Source: Calothrix sp. HK-06 (lineage in GTDB: Bacteria > Cyanobacteriota > Cyanobacteriia > Cyanobacteriales > Nostocaceae). Taken from it: a DNA stretch of 64,000 nt. The position numbers and the translations under genes were made by a program. Positions 27,029 to 36,420 of the stretch are shown piece after piece. The notes below the pieces were generated by a model that was not told the DNA's origin, did not search any database, and saw nothing but the letters and a program-made list of their open reading frames with translations. Numbering within the stretch: the stretch's first letter is position 1; each line of letters opens with the position of its first letter. The DNA lies in NCBI RefSeq assembly GCF_001904745.1, contig NZ_MRCD01000007.1:116905-180904 (forward strand), given 5' to 3'.

Positions 27029-28291
27029 TCAGTTTTGATTTGGATACCAAACTGATTCAACTTGATCGGCAGCTAATATGGCGCCATCTCGACTGGGGTT
27101 GTCTAATAATATAGTCACGTGTCCGAGTTTGCGACCCGGACGAGATTCGGTTTTACCGTACCAATGAAGGTGGGCATTTTGTATGCGCGACAAAATTTCG
27201 CGCTTTTCAAAGTAATCAGACAAAGAATTTTCGTAACCGAGCAAGTTTACCATAACGGCGCCGGGACTAATTAAGGCTGTACTGCCTAGTGGGAGCCCAC
27301 ATACTGCCCGTAAATGCTGCTCAAATTGTGAAGTTTGACATGCATCGATTGAAAAATGTCCCGAATTATGGGTACGTGGCGCCACTTCATTGATTAAAAC
27401 ATTGTCATCTACCGTCAGGAATAGTTCGATGCCAAAAACTCCAACTGCATCAAGACTGTTGAGGAGAGTTTTAGCGACATCATTAATTTTGGCATTAACT
27501 TCAGGAGAAATATCGGCTGGTACAATTGCACGCCGACAAACTTGTTGCTCCTGTTGAGTTTCTACCACTGGATAGATGACAACTTCGCCATCGATTGAGC
27601 GAGCGGCGATAACAGCAAGTTCATATTTGAAGGGCACAAACTCTTCAAGTAGAAACTCGGTGTTACTAGTTTTGAACCGTCCATTCTCAAGTTGGTTAAT
27701 TACTGATTTAAATTCGTTGCCATTCTTAATAATGTATGTGCCTTGACCGTCGTAGCCATGACGACGAGCTTTCAAAACCATAGGAAAATTAAAATTAAAA
27801 ACGGCGCCGTTGGCAGTGGTAGTGACATCGAAGGCGGTAAATGATGGTACTGGTAAACCAATATCGCGTAAATAGCACCGTTGATGATACTTATCTAAAA
27901 GAGGAGCAAGTGCTTCTAGCTTGGGACGAAAACAAACGCCACGTTCGGCTAAAGTAGATAACGCCTCTAAGTCAACGAATTCGTTTTCAAAAGTAATGAC
28001 ATCACTGTTTTTAGCCAGTTGTACGGTAGCGACAGCATCATCAATGCGCGCTTGTACAAAATTAACAGGCTCTTTTACAGGAGTCTCGGTAATTGCAAAC
28101 AGTTTTTGCTGCGGTTCATCGATTAAATACTGCTCCGGTTTGCTTTTATGAAAACCATTGCTGTGCAAGAGCGCAACAGCAGGGTCAGAAGCACTCGGAG
28201 TTTGTACAACTAGTTCTAAACCAAGCTTGGAAGCTGCCCCTCCCATCATCCAAGCGAGCTGTCCACCACCAATTACACCTATACGTTTCAT
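27029..28291 (-). CDS. purK: 5-(carboxyamino)imidazole ribonucleotide synthase
   Basis: PurK is the ATP-grasp enzyme that carboxylates AIR to N5-CAIR in purine synthesis. The protein is 420 residues from the ATG at 28291 and starts MKRIGVIGGGQLAWMMGGA, the family's nucleotide-fold loop. ATP-grasp segments include FPMVLKARRHGYDGQGTYII, LLEEFVPFKYELAVIAARS and NEVAPRTHNSGHFSIDACQT. The start overlaps the upstream TGA stop as ATGA, which favours this ATG over the GTG at 28297 and suggests translational coupling with the pentapeptide protein. 6S RNA follows downstream. Confidence 0.95.
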   Translation of the reverse strand: MKRIGVIGGGQLAWMMGGAASKLGLELVVQTPSASDPAVALLHSNGFHKSKPEQYLIDEPQQKLFAITETPVKEPVNFVQARIDDAVATVQLAKNSDVITFENEFVDLEALSTLAERGVCFRPKLEALAPLLDKYHQRCYLRDIGLPVPSFTAFDVTTTANGAVFNFNFPMVLKARRHGYDGQGTYIIKNGNEFKSVINQLENGRFKTSNTEFLLEEFVPFKYELAVIAARSIDGEVVIYPVVETQQEQQVCRRAIVPADISPEVNAKINDVAKTLLNSLDAVGVFGIELFLTVDDNVLINEVAPRTHNSGHFSIDACQTSQFEQHLRAVCGLPLGSTALISPGAVMVNLLGYENSLSDYFEKREILSRIQNAHLHWYGKTESRPGRKLGHVTILLDNPSRDGAILAADQVESVWYPNQN

Positions 28292-28797
28292 CTGCACCCT
28301 AGCGAATCACGAGTTTTAATACCTGTCTGTTTATTTACTCCACGAGCGATGCTACACAGTTCTTTAACCTGTGCCCCATCCAATATTGCATCAGTAAAAT
28401 CAGCACCATTTATATTCACGTTTTTGAACGTGGTACGAAGCAGCAGCGCTTCTTGCAATATTGCATCACTTAAGTCTGCCCCTGTTAAGTCTACCTGATC
28501 TACTAGTGCATTTGATAGATTAGCTGCCTGCAAATTGGCGGAAGTCATCACCGAAGCACTCATTACTGCCCCACGTAAATCAGCATTACTAAAATTTGCT
28601 AACTCCATATTGGCGTTAGAAAACTCACATGCTTGTAATTCTTGCCCAGAAAAATCTTTTCTCGACAATTCCGCGTTGCTAAATGACATCGGGTGTGTCC
28701 AATCGGCAATAGCGCTGCTCGGCACAAATACTACACAAGCTACAATCACGACCAAAATAACTACCGCTGTTTTGTAAGCGTTTAGGAGGCGCCACAT
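28288..28797 (-). CDS. Exported pentapeptide-repeat protein
   Basis: This roughly 169-residue protein (ATG at 28797) has a signal peptide (AYKTAVVILVVIVACVVFVP, cleavage probably near SSAIA). Pentapeptide repeats follow (FSNAELSRKDFSGQELQACE, ANFSNADLRGAVMSASV, ANLQAANLSNALVDQVDL). The C-terminal part contains two Cys (LCSIARGVNKQTG and LGCR), which may form a disulphide. Small exported pentapeptide proteins of this shape occur in the thylakoid lumen of cyanobacteria; the function is unknown. It is translationally coupled to purK. Confidence 0.8.
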   Translation of the reverse strand: MWRLLNAYKTAVVILVVIVACVVFVPSSAIADWTHPMSFSNAELSRKDFSGQELQACEFSNANMELANFSNADLRGAVMSASVMTSANLQAANLSNALVDQVDLTGADLSDAILQEALLLRTTFKNVNINGADFTDAILDGAQVKELCSIARGVNKQTGIKTRDSLGCR

Positions 28798-28812
28798 ATT
28801 AAGTAATACCAA

Positions 28813-29262
28813 GAGAAGATTACCGCCATTTTTAGCTTACCGCGAATTGTGTCACTACCTCAATTTCTATACCCATATGCATATTGACACACAATGATTT
28901 AATTTAATAATAAATAATATTTTAATTCCTTTTATTCTGTTTTTATTATTAGTATTAATGCTCTGCGGAACACCGAACTATTCAATAGCAAATTACCACC
29001 CTTTTAAGGTTTACTTAACAATTTTATATTTTTCGGATGAACGTTTACTTTTGTAAGTATTACGAAATATTTACAAAACAATTCATTCAAAGGTAAAGTT
29101 TATTTTCATTTTGGCGCCTGACCTGTTTGAAGCTGGTATGGTTGAAAAGTAACGAGAAATAATATTCTGCGTAATATAAGTTAACGAATTACTCAAACCG
29201 AATAACTTAAACCGAATAACTCAAACATTTATAATCACTCTCCTAGCACAAATCTAAACAAC
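28813..29262. other. Intergenic region with a short tandem repeat
   Basis: This 450-bp AT-rich region separates divergent genes. At 29190-29226 a 14-bp unit (AACTCAAACCGAAT / AACTTAAACCGAAT) is repeated about 2.6 times, just upstream of the next gene. It could be a binding-site array or simple repeat expansion. No RNA gene or ORF was identified. Confidence 0.5.
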
Positions 29263-29616
29263 ATGTTAAGTCTAACTTCCCGCCCCAGCGTCAAAATACA
29301 GCATTTCCATGATGAATGGCTCGAAGATTGGTGCCAAGAAAATGGCTGGACTGATTTGTTCTGTGAACGTAAAAATAACTATTGGGCGTTTCCTCCAGGA
29401 GCAGTAATGCCTGAACCAATTCCTGGAAAAGTTTTAAGAAATATTAAGTCAAAAAATGGAATGACCCAGAGCGAAAAATTCTGGTCAGTATCCGCGATAA
29501 TTGGTACATGTGTAGCAGTAATTTCTACCTATTTACTCAAATGTCCAATGCCAATGATTGTAGCTTTCGCGTTCGATGCAGTTACTGCCGCACGTTTAGA
29601 ATTAGAAGATATTTAG
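29263..29616 (+). CDS. Conserved hypothetical protein
   Basis: This 117-residue protein begins MLSLTSRPSVKIQHFHDEWL and contains EDWCQENGWTDLFCERKNNY and WAFPPGAVMPEPIPGKVL. A hydrophobic stretch (SVSAIIGTCVAVISTYLL) suggests one membrane segment near the middle. I believe similar small proteins occur in other filamentous cyanobacteria but cannot name a function. The reading frame is well formed and its composition matches its neighbours. A tandem repeat lies upstream and a small hairpin downstream. Confidence 0.6.
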   Translation: MLSLTSRPSVKIQHFHDEWLEDWCQENGWTDLFCERKNNYWAFPPGAVMPEPIPGKVLRNIKSKNGMTQSEKFWSVSAIIGTCVAVISTYLLKCPMPMIVAFAFDAVTAARLELEDI

Positions 29617-29628
29617 CAACGGATTATA

Positions 29629-29650
29629 AACGGATGGTTTTGCATCCGTT
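29629..29650. repeat. ACGGATG hairpin repeat
   Basis: AACGGATG (29629-29636) pairs with CATCCGTT (29643-29650), and further CATCCG copies follow to about 29670. The block resembles the larger inverted repeat after the LCP gene at 34535-34582. Confidence 0.6.
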
Positions 29651-29772
29651 ACATCCGCTCTCATCCGTTGCCGAAGATTAAAACAACTGTTGCTAAAAGT
29701 GTAACCGCCTAGTGTACGCATGGTTTTGATGTCATAGTCGAACATGAAGACGTGGACACAAGGGGGAAGCGG

Positions 29773-31092
29773 ATGCAGGGAAAATCGAGCCAACGTTGCA
29801 ATAAGTTTTTACAAAGACGATACGGCGTGCGTTTAGGAAGACGTTACGCATTGGCGGCTGCAAGTGTAGTATTAATGGGAATGATTGGATGCTCACCCTT
29901 AACTAGTGAGTCGAGTGCAGTTGCCGCGCGTCCTAACACAGAATCTCCAATGTCAAAAGTAGTAATTCCCGATACTAAGCTTGTTAATAGTAATACTAAG
30001 TTTGGTTTTAAATTATTTTCAGAAGTTCTCAAAAAGGATGACTTCGGCACCAATGTTTTTATTTCGCCTTCGAGTGTAGCTTTTGCTTTGGCAATGACTT
30101 ATAACGGTGCTGAAGGAACAACGCAGCAAGCAATGGCAAGGGCCTTAGAATATTCTGGGTTGAGCTTGCAACAAATAAATTCATCGAATGCAGCATTAAA
30201 AACGCTTCTAGAAAATCCCGACCCAAAAGTACAGCTAACTATTGCAAATTCGCTATGGACTAACAGTAATACGTCCTTAAATCCAAGTTTCATGCAACGA
30301 AACCGCGATTTTTATGCTTCACGCGTTACAAATCTAGATTTTACCAATAGCGGCGCCGCAAATACGATTAATAACTGGGTCAAAGGTTCGACGCGCGGTA
30401 AAATTGATAAAATTGTTGAGCAAATCAGTCCAGACCAAGTAATGTTCTTAATTAACGCCATTTACTTTAAAGGTGCCTGGACTGAGCCATTTGATAAAAG
30501 CCAAACCAAAGAACAACCTTTCACAAAAGCGTCCGGTCAAATTCTTCAAACTCCGATGATGGCGCAACGAGGGAAGTATAAGTATTTAGAGAATGATAAT
30601 TTTCAAGCAATAAGCTTACCTTATGGTAAAGACGGTAAAATCAGCTTTTATGTATTTTTACCGAAAGAGAATTCGGGTGATTTGAAAGAGTTTTACCAAA
30701 GTTTAAATTCTGAGAACTGGGAAAAATGGATGCCACAGTTCCGGTCGCGTGAGGGTGAAATTCGATTGCCTCGTTTTAAAATGGATTACGAGGTGACACT
30801 TAACGATGCTTTAACGGCGTTGGGTATGGGAGAAGCGTTTAGCGATAAAGCCGATTTTTCGGGAATTGGTAAAAATCTTGCTATTAGTGCTGTTAAGCAT
30901 AAAACTTTTGTTGAAGTATCAGAAGAAGGAACAGAGGCAGCAGCAGCGACTTCGGTTGGTATTGTCGCGCTTTCTGCCCCTATGAACCCTCCATTTTCGA
31001 TGGTTGTTGACCGTCCATTTTTCACTTGTATTCGCGATAATCAAACGGGCAGCATTTTGTTCATGGGTTCAATTGCGGCGCCACAGTCGTAG
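29773..31092 (+). CDS. Serpin-family protease inhibitor, probable lipoprotein
   Basis: This protein of about 439 residues is a bacterial serpin. An N-terminal signal segment (ALAAASVVLMGMIGCS) ends in a possible lipobox with C40 as the lipidated residue. The serpin body shows NVFISPSSVAFALAMTYNGA, NAIYFKGAWTEPF and VDRPFFTCIRDNQTGSILFM. The reactive-loop hinge reads EEGTEAAAAT, which matches the inhibitory consensus. Counting from it places Leu-Ser at P1-P1', suggesting inhibition of a chymotrypsin/subtilisin-like protease (inference). ATG 29773 is preferred over GTG 29752 because of the GGGGGAAG upstream. The 3' end overlaps the convergent permease gene by 32 bases. Confidence 0.88.
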   Translation: MQGKSSQRCNKFLQRRYGVRLGRRYALAAASVVLMGMIGCSPLTSESSAVAARPNTESPMSKVVIPDTKLVNSNTKFGFKLFSEVLKKDDFGTNVFISPSSVAFALAMTYNGAEGTTQQAMARALEYSGLSLQQINSSNAALKTLLENPDPKVQLTIANSLWTNSNTSLNPSFMQRNRDFYASRVTNLDFTNSGAANTINNWVKGSTRGKIDKIVEQISPDQVMFLINAIYFKGAWTEPFDKSQTKEQPFTKASGQILQTPMMAQRGKYKYLENDNFQAISLPYGKDGKISFYVFLPKENSGDLKEFYQSLNSENWEKWMPQFRSREGEIRLPRFKMDYEVTLNDALTALGMGEAFSDKADFSGIGKNLAISAVKHKTFVEVSEEGTEAAAATSVGIVALSAPMNPPFSMVVDRPFFTCIRDNQTGSILFMGSIAAPQS

Positions 31093-32257
31093 AAGTTGTT
31101 GAATTGGATTGACTAATTTGACTAGATGTGGACACCGACATATCGCTTGCTGTATTGGGTGCAGCTACTTCCGACAAAATAATGGGACTTTCATCACTAC
31201 CACTTGCACGTCGCAACGCACTTAAAGCGGTTTTAACTACTACCGCACTAGGAACAGCTAAAATAACTCCTAATAAACCTCCGATTCTAGCTCCGGTCAA
31301 AACAGAAATTAATAGCCAAACAGGATTTAAGCCAGTAAAACTGCCCAGAATACGGGGTGCAATCAAGTTTTCCAAAATTTGTTGAACGATTACCGCTGCA
31401 ATTAATACTCTTCCCCCCATACCAAAATCTTGCAGCGCAACAAGAGAAGTTGTTAAGGCAATACCAACAGAACCACCATAGGGTACAAGTGCCATTAAAC
31501 CAATTGTCAAGCCAAATAATAACCCAAAGGGTACCTTTAGCCATAAAAAGGTAGGAATTAAGGCACTCGCCATACAAGTAGAGATAATTAACTGAGTAAT
31601 GAAGAAATTTTCAAAGCTGGAGCGTAACGTTTGTGAAAACGGTTCGCGAAATCTGACAGGAAGCCAATCGACCAAGCTTTGCCAAAGTTCATCACCATGC
31701 TGCAATAGATAAAATGTCAACACCATTGTGAGTAAGAAGTCTAGCAAGGAAGTAACTGTAATAACTGCTAGGTTTAGAACTTGCCCTGCAATGGCTTGTA
31801 ATTGTCCCTTTACACGGTCATTGATTTGTACTACTAATGCATCTAGGTTTACAGGCAAACCGAGAATTTCGGCTTTTTCGTTTAACATCATTAATTGCGA
31901 ACGTCCGGAGTCTATTAACTCTGGAATGCGCGCGACTAATTGTTGAGCTTGAGTTAGAGCTAGTGGAATCAGCGTTACGCCTAATGCCAGTAGAATTGAC
32001 AAAGCCAGTAAAAATACTAAGATAGCTACTGGTTCGCGTTTGGCGCCTTGGCGTTCCATCCAACTTACAGGATAGTTAAGCAGAAACGCTAACACTGATG
32101 CTCCGACTAAAATAACAATCAGCGAATGGAAATACTCAAAAATTGCCGAAATTGCCCATCCATTAAGGACGAGCAACGGGGCAAAGAGCGCGATTGCTAC
32201 AAATCGCGCAATTGGCGTTAGTGTTTGCCACCAGTTTAGGAGCTTGCGTGTCTGCAT
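31061..32257 (-). CDS. AI-2E family transporter (PerM/YhhT-like)
   Basis: This 398-residue polytopic membrane protein has about seven or eight hydrophobic segments. Family motifs include SVLAFLLNYPVSWMER near the N-terminus, LLQHGDELWQSLVDWLPVRF, and the C-terminal pattern QQILENLIAPRILGSFTGLN followed by GGLLGVILAVP. Members have been linked to autoinducer-2 export or Na+/H+ exchange, so the substrate here is uncertain. The C-terminal tail is polar and Ser/Thr-rich. Convergent with the serpin, with overlapping coding ends. Confidence 0.87.
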   Translation of the reverse strand: MQTRKLLNWWQTLTPIARFVAIALFAPLLVLNGWAISAIFEYFHSLIVILVGASVLAFLLNYPVSWMERQGAKREPVAILVFLLALSILLALGVTLIPLALTQAQQLVARIPELIDSGRSQLMMLNEKAEILGLPVNLDALVVQINDRVKGQLQAIAGQVLNLAVITVTSLLDFLLTMVLTFYLLQHGDELWQSLVDWLPVRFREPFSQTLRSSFENFFITQLIISTCMASALIPTFLWLKVPFGLLFGLTIGLMALVPYGGSVGIALTTSLVALQDFGMGGRVLIAAVIVQQILENLIAPRILGSFTGLNPVWLLISVLTGARIGGLLGVILAVPSAVVVKTALSALRRASGSDESPIILSEVAAPNTASDMSVSTSSQISQSNSTTSTTVAPQLNP

Positions 32258-32380
32258 CTGCTGCTACATGCCTGATACAACTAAATAAATATGTTCATAA
32301 GTCATTAGTCTATTATCTCTGACAAAAAGACTTACATACATCTGTCTTGCGTGCGTATTGAAGAATTTCTCGCTTATATT

Positions 32381-32785
32381 ATGAAAAAACGTAAATCGAT
32401 TTTTAATTTATCAAGTACACATGCAGGCGCCCGTAGCGATGCATCTACCTTACAATTGGTGTTATACATGATTCCGGTTGTGGGCTTTTTTCCATCACTG
32501 TGGACACTGTATAGTCGTCAGGGCACACGGGAACAACTGATAGCAAGTAAGTTGTCTATTACTTTGATGCTTACTTGGATAGTGGGATACCTGTTACTTG
32601 CAACAGGAGCAGAGCAAGCGTCAAATACGTTGGCATTGCGTCTACTGATATTGAATAGTTTTTTGACATCAGGGTACTTTTTAGTTAGCGCTTGGTTAGT
32701 TGTACGCGCTCTTAAAGGTAATCGTGTGCGCGTACCGGGATTTAATAAGCTTTCGGAACGTCTTTTAGGTAAATATACTCGTTAA
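32381..32785 (+). CDS. Small hypothetical membrane protein
   Basis: This roughly 134-residue protein starts MKKRKSIFNLSSTHAGARS from the ATG at 32381; a GTG at 32351 would add ten residues. Three hydrophobic segments are visible (LVLYMIPVVGFFPSLWTLY, ITLMLTWIVGYLLLATG, LILNSFLTSGYFLVSAWLVV). The C-terminus is basic (KGNRVRVPGFNKLSERLLGK). I recognise no family. It precedes the LCP-family gene on the same strand but is separated by 305 bases, so they are probably independent units. Confidence 0.6.
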   Translation: MKKRKSIFNLSSTHAGARSDASTLQLVLYMIPVVGFFPSLWTLYSRQGTREQLIASKLSITLMLTWIVGYLLLATGAEQASNTLALRLLILNSFLTSGYFLVSAWLVVRALKGNRVRVPGFNKLSERLLGKYTR

Positions 32786-33090
32786 AATTAGAATTAGGCA
32801 TTCTTAGGCAATATTGATAAGTATTTACACGGAACTTTGCGCTCTTGTAACCAACATGCTGCTCATAGGTCTAGTCAAATCGGCTTAAATATTGCCATAC
32901 TTCAATAAAACAAGCCAAGCATCTCCGGATTTGCTTTAGGAGGAACAGAAAAATAAGGAAAATACAGTTATAAGTGTTTTGGTTAACACCGAGATACGGT
33001 ACTTAGCCTTAATAATTCTAAGAGTTAGCAATCTAATTTCAAAGCATCTACGTATAAAAAGTAGACTCGGTTAATTTATATAGATTAAGT
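32786..33090. other. Intergenic region upstream of the LCP gene
   Basis: These 305 bases contain an AGGAGG-like purine stretch at about 32938-32944 with no usable ORF after it. No repeat or RNA gene was recognised. The region presumably holds the promoter and leader of the LCP gene. Confidence 0.4.
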
Positions 33091-34515
33091 GTGAGGAAGT
33101 CAGTGACGATTCAAAGAACTTCTGCGGAAGAGAACTTTTCAAGTGATACTAAGAATGTAAGTAGTAAAAAAATTCCGGACAAATCAGGACGTTGGTTATG
33201 GTTCTGGGTGGGAATGAGCGGAATAGCAATGGTATCGGCGACTGCTGGAGCATTACTAGCGGTATCCTTAAGCAGCACCCCTTTGATGCAAGCCAACTTA
33301 AGTCCACAAGAAGCAGCAGTATTCGATGGGGACCGCATTGCCGGAAGTGGGTTACGCTTTTCTGAATTGACACGTCCTGTCAACATTCTTGTGATGGGAA
33401 TGAGCGTACTTCCTCCCGATGTTAAAAATCCTCCTACCGAAAGTCAAAATCTTCGTTACCTTCCCCAGGTTAATTCCTTTGACGGTTTAGCGGATGTAAT
33501 GTTGCTAATTCGCTTTGACCCAGAAAATAAAACTTTAAAAATGCTCTCTATACCCCGTGATACCCGAATTGACATTGAGGGACACGGAACAAAAAAAATT
33601 AATGCAGCTAATACCTTTGGTGGACCTGCTTTAACTGCGAAAACAGTCAGCAACTTGCTGGGTGGTGTCGGAGTTGACCGTTATGTTCGTATTAATGTAC
33701 TAGGTGTTGGCAAGTTGATTGATGCCTTGGGTGGTGTCAATGTGTTTGTGCCCAAAGACATGAAATATCAAGATGATTCACAGCATCTTTACATTAACCT
33801 TAAAAAAGGTCAGCAGCATTTAGATGGTAATAAAGCGTTACAGTTACTACGTTACCGTCACGATGAAAATGGCGATATTGGTCGAATTCAGCGTCAGCAA
33901 ATGGTAATGCGCGCGCTTATGGACCAAACTCTTAACCCAGCAACTTTGGGACGTTTGCCAGATGTACTCAACGTCGTCAAAGAACACATTGATACTAACT
34001 TGACGGTTGAAGAATTATTGGCGTTAGTAGGATATGGCGCCCGTACAAACCGTTCAAATATACTACAGTTAATGGTGCCAGGTCGGTTTAGCGAGAAAAA
34101 CGAATTTGACGCGAGTTACTGGATACCCAACAGTGACCGGATTGCGAAAACAATGGCACAGCACTTTGATTTGCAATCTGTAGCAGCTACAAAAGACACC
34201 GAACCCAGAAAGTTGCGTATTGCAATTCAAGATAGTACTGGGGATGAGAAAACTAACCTCCAACCTTTAATTCGGATTTTAGAAAAGGCAGGTTATCGTA
34301 ACGTATTTATCGCAAAAAGCTGGGGTGAACCGTTACAAGTAACTCATATTCTGGCACAGCAAGGTGATGGTAATGAAGCTGAGTCGGTACGCAATACTAT
34401 TGGTTTCGGCGAAGTTCGTGTTGAAAGTACAGGTACTCTAGGCTCGGATGTTAGTATCCAAGTTGGTAAAGACTGGTTACAGCAACTTAACTCGACAGAA
34501 AATCAAGGTGGATAG
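33091..34515 (+). CDS. LytR-CpsA-Psr (LCP) family protein
   Basis: This 474-residue protein likely transfers polysaccharide or teichoic-acid-like polymers to the cell wall. It has one N-terminal membrane anchor (about 34-60). The LCP catalytic domain contains RPVNILVMGM, LLIRFDPENKTLKMLSIPRD, the conserved Arg/Asp cluster in SIPRDTRIDI, YVRINVLGVGKLIDALGGVN and LLRYRHDENGDIGRIQRQQ. The C-terminus holds a LytR_C domain (KLRIAIQDSTG, ILEKAGYRNVFIAKSW). In cyanobacteria these proteins may attach sheath or O-antigen-like sugars. The GTG at 33091 is used; a second GTG lies at 33103. Confidence 0.9.
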   Translation: MRKSVTIQRTSAEENFSSDTKNVSSKKIPDKSGRWLWFWVGMSGIAMVSATAGALLAVSLSSTPLMQANLSPQEAAVFDGDRIAGSGLRFSELTRPVNILVMGMSVLPPDVKNPPTESQNLRYLPQVNSFDGLADVMLLIRFDPENKTLKMLSIPRDTRIDIEGHGTKKINAANTFGGPALTAKTVSNLLGGVGVDRYVRINVLGVGKLIDALGGVNVFVPKDMKYQDDSQHLYINLKKGQQHLDGNKALQLLRYRHDENGDIGRIQRQQMVMRALMDQTLNPATLGRLPDVLNVVKEHIDTNLTVEELLALVGYGARTNRSNILQLMVPGRFSEKNEFDASYWIPNSDRIAKTMAQHFDLQSVAATKDTEPRKLRIAIQDSTGDEKTNLQPLIRILEKAGYRNVFIAKSWGEPLQVTHILAQQGDGNEAESVRNTIGFGEVRVESTGTLGSDVSIQVGKDWLQQLNSTENQGG

Positions 34516-34942
34516 TCATGGCAGCGGATGATAAACGGATGTAACGGATAGACGTTTTAGATAACTTATCCGTTACATCCGTTGTATCTGTTGCATTTTT
34601 TTTAGCAATTTAAGAAAACTACTTGCTTTATTAATAGCTTTACTTATATTATACAAAGTTATATTTAAATAAAAAATATTATACGTAAAGCGAAAGTAAT
34701 TCTACGCATGTAGAATTTAGATTAGCTGTATCGTGTAGTGTTAACCTTGCATAATCATTTAACAATATAATTCGCTTTAATGCTTTAAAAGCAAAGCTTT
34801 AAGCATAGGTGCGAATTAAAGTTTATGATGCGGAATTGATATGAACGCTCATATTGGTTTGCTCTAGGCAAATACCTTACTTGTATGGTGGTAAGTTTTG
34901 CTTGGTTATTAAGCGTAATTTAATAATATACCAAAGAATATT
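34516..34942. other. Intergenic region with strong inverted repeats
   Basis: This 427-bp region starts with a perfect 16-bp inverted repeat (ACGGATGTAACGGATA at 34535-34550 with its complement at 34567-34582). A T-run lies about 14 bases later, so it may terminate the LCP transcript. Two further hairpins follow: ATTCTAC..GTAGAAT near 34700 and ATGCTTTA..TTAAGCAT near 34780-34805. The rest is AT-rich leader of the PEP-CTERM gene. Confidence 0.6.
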
Positions 34943-35794
34943 ATGCAGAAGCTTTTGAACTCAAAGTACTTTCTACTATTGGCGTTTCCAGTTATTACTG
35001 GTTCTTTTATAACCGCAACACCCAGTCTAGCTGGTACTTTTGCATTTTCAGAAGCTGGTTTTCGGTTTGATAATTTTAGTGTTAGTCCGAAGGATATAGA
35101 GACTTTTGCAGATACAAATACCCAAGCTATTAGTTTTAGCTCTCAAGGTAAAGCTAATGCTGATGCGGAAGCAAATGCTGATTTTACTAGCATTCCTAAT
35201 TTACCTTTATCATTTGCTAATAATCTTTCATCAAGTATAGCTATTGGTCAAGGTAAGGACTATTTTGGTAGTGCTGAAAGTTTTGCTAGTGTTACAGGTT
35301 ATAACTTTCAAGTTGCACCAGAAGGTATTTTTTCGTTTGACTTTATGGGGTTTCTTGATCTTCAGGCTTTAGCTGATGACCCTACGACTGAATATGCTGG
35401 CGCCGATGGTGTAATCTCACTTCAATTATACGACCAAGATAACGGCGTACTTTTAGACTCACTATCAATACAAGGAAATACGGCGACTTCTAATAATTTG
35501 AATTTTCTCACCCATAATAAAACCAATAATTTTTCTTTTATTCCTACTGCAACTTCTTTTGATACAAAGTTCAACGGTATAAATAAATACGCTAATGCTG
35601 ATGTTAAAGGTTACTACTCTAGAAAATTTGCAGCAGGCGCCAATCTGAGTTTGTTTGAACTAAAAAATAATCGCGTGCGTGTTGTAGTTCCGGAACCCAC
35701 AAGTCAGTTGGCTCTTGTTTTTGGCGCAATAAGTATTCTTTTAATTACCAAAACCAAATCTAAATTACTTCACAACAAAACTACTATTATTTAG
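34943..35794 (+). CDS. PEP-CTERM sorting-domain exported protein
   Basis: This 283-residue protein has a signal peptide (FLLLAFPVITGSFITATPSL, cleavage near SLAGTF). It ends with a PEP-CTERM tripartite signal: VPEPTS, a hydrophobic segment (LALVFGAISILLI) and a basic tail (TKTKSKLL). Such proteins are processed by an exosortase and often end in the envelope or extracellular matrix. The body is Ala/Ser/Asn-rich (KANADAEANADF). The natural stop was probably TAA. An IS has inserted after TA, so the present TAG stop uses the first G of the IS and the protein is unchanged. Confidence 0.85.
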   Translation: MQKLLNSKYFLLLAFPVITGSFITATPSLAGTFAFSEAGFRFDNFSVSPKDIETFADTNTQAISFSSQGKANADAEANADFTSIPNLPLSFANNLSSSIAIGQGKDYFGSAESFASVTGYNFQVAPEGIFSFDFMGFLDLQALADDPTTEYAGADGVISLQLYDQDNGVLLDSLSIQGNTATSNNLNFLTHNKTNNFSFIPTATSFDTKFNGINKYANADVKGYYSRKFAAGANLSLFELKNNRVRVVVPEPTSQLALVFGAISILLITKTKSKLLHNKTTII

Positions 35795-35935
35795 GGTTTG
35801 CTGAAAAAGAGGGAAAAACAGGCGCCATCAGATTATCAGACCAAAGAAATATATCCAGATGCAAGAGAAGAAGGTAAAATTATCTAAAATCCTTGCATCT
35901 ACATGACTAGCACTCAAGTGTGCTTATTAGTAACC

Positions 35936-36382
35936 ATGTACCGGAAACAGGAGCAGCCTCCAATTCTACCCGAAAACTTTCAACTTCCGTTTGAGGGAAA
36001 ATTATCAAAAGATAATCGCTGGGTAATTATGGCGGAGTTTGTACCCTGGTCGGAGTTTGAAGATGAGTACTCAACTTCATTATCTGTAGAAATAGGGGCG
36101 CCTGCAAAACCGTTTCGGATGGCATTAGGGGCATTAATAATTAAAGAGAAATTAGGCATAAGTGATAGAGAAATAGTAGAACAAATTAAGGAGAACCCTT
36201 ATCTACAGTACTTTATTGGGATGTCGTCCTACAGTAATGAGGCTCCATTTGATGCATCAATGTTAGTCCATTTTAGAGAAAGAATTGGTGTTGAGCTAGT
36301 TAACAAAGTTAATCAGCACATGGTTAAGAAGATGCTAGAAGCAGCATCTGAAGAATCAGCCAAAAAAAAACAGAAAAGATAG
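35936..36382 (+). CDS. IS transposase, N-terminal part (frame A, DUF772)
   Basis: From the ATG at 35936 (MYRKQEQPPILPENFQLPFE) this frame encodes about 148 residues of the InsH/DUF772 N-terminal region (FRMALGALIIKEKLGISDRE, NPYLQYFIGMSSY, FDASMLVHFRERIG), which binds the element ends. It ends at TAG 36380-36382, ten bases after a run of nine A (36362-36370). The C-terminal catalytic part continues in the -1 frame. A -1 slip on the A-run would join the halves without loss of sequence. Confidence 0.85.
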   Translation: MYRKQEQPPILPENFQLPFEGKLSKDNRWVIMAEFVPWSEFEDEYSTSLSVEIGAPAKPFRMALGALIIKEKLGISDREIVEQIKENPYLQYFIGMSSYSNEAPFDASMLVHFRERIGVELVNKVNQHMVKKMLEAASEESAKKKQKR

Positions 36383-36420
36383 AAGAAGATAACACTCCAA
36401 AAAATCGTGGGAAATTAATA

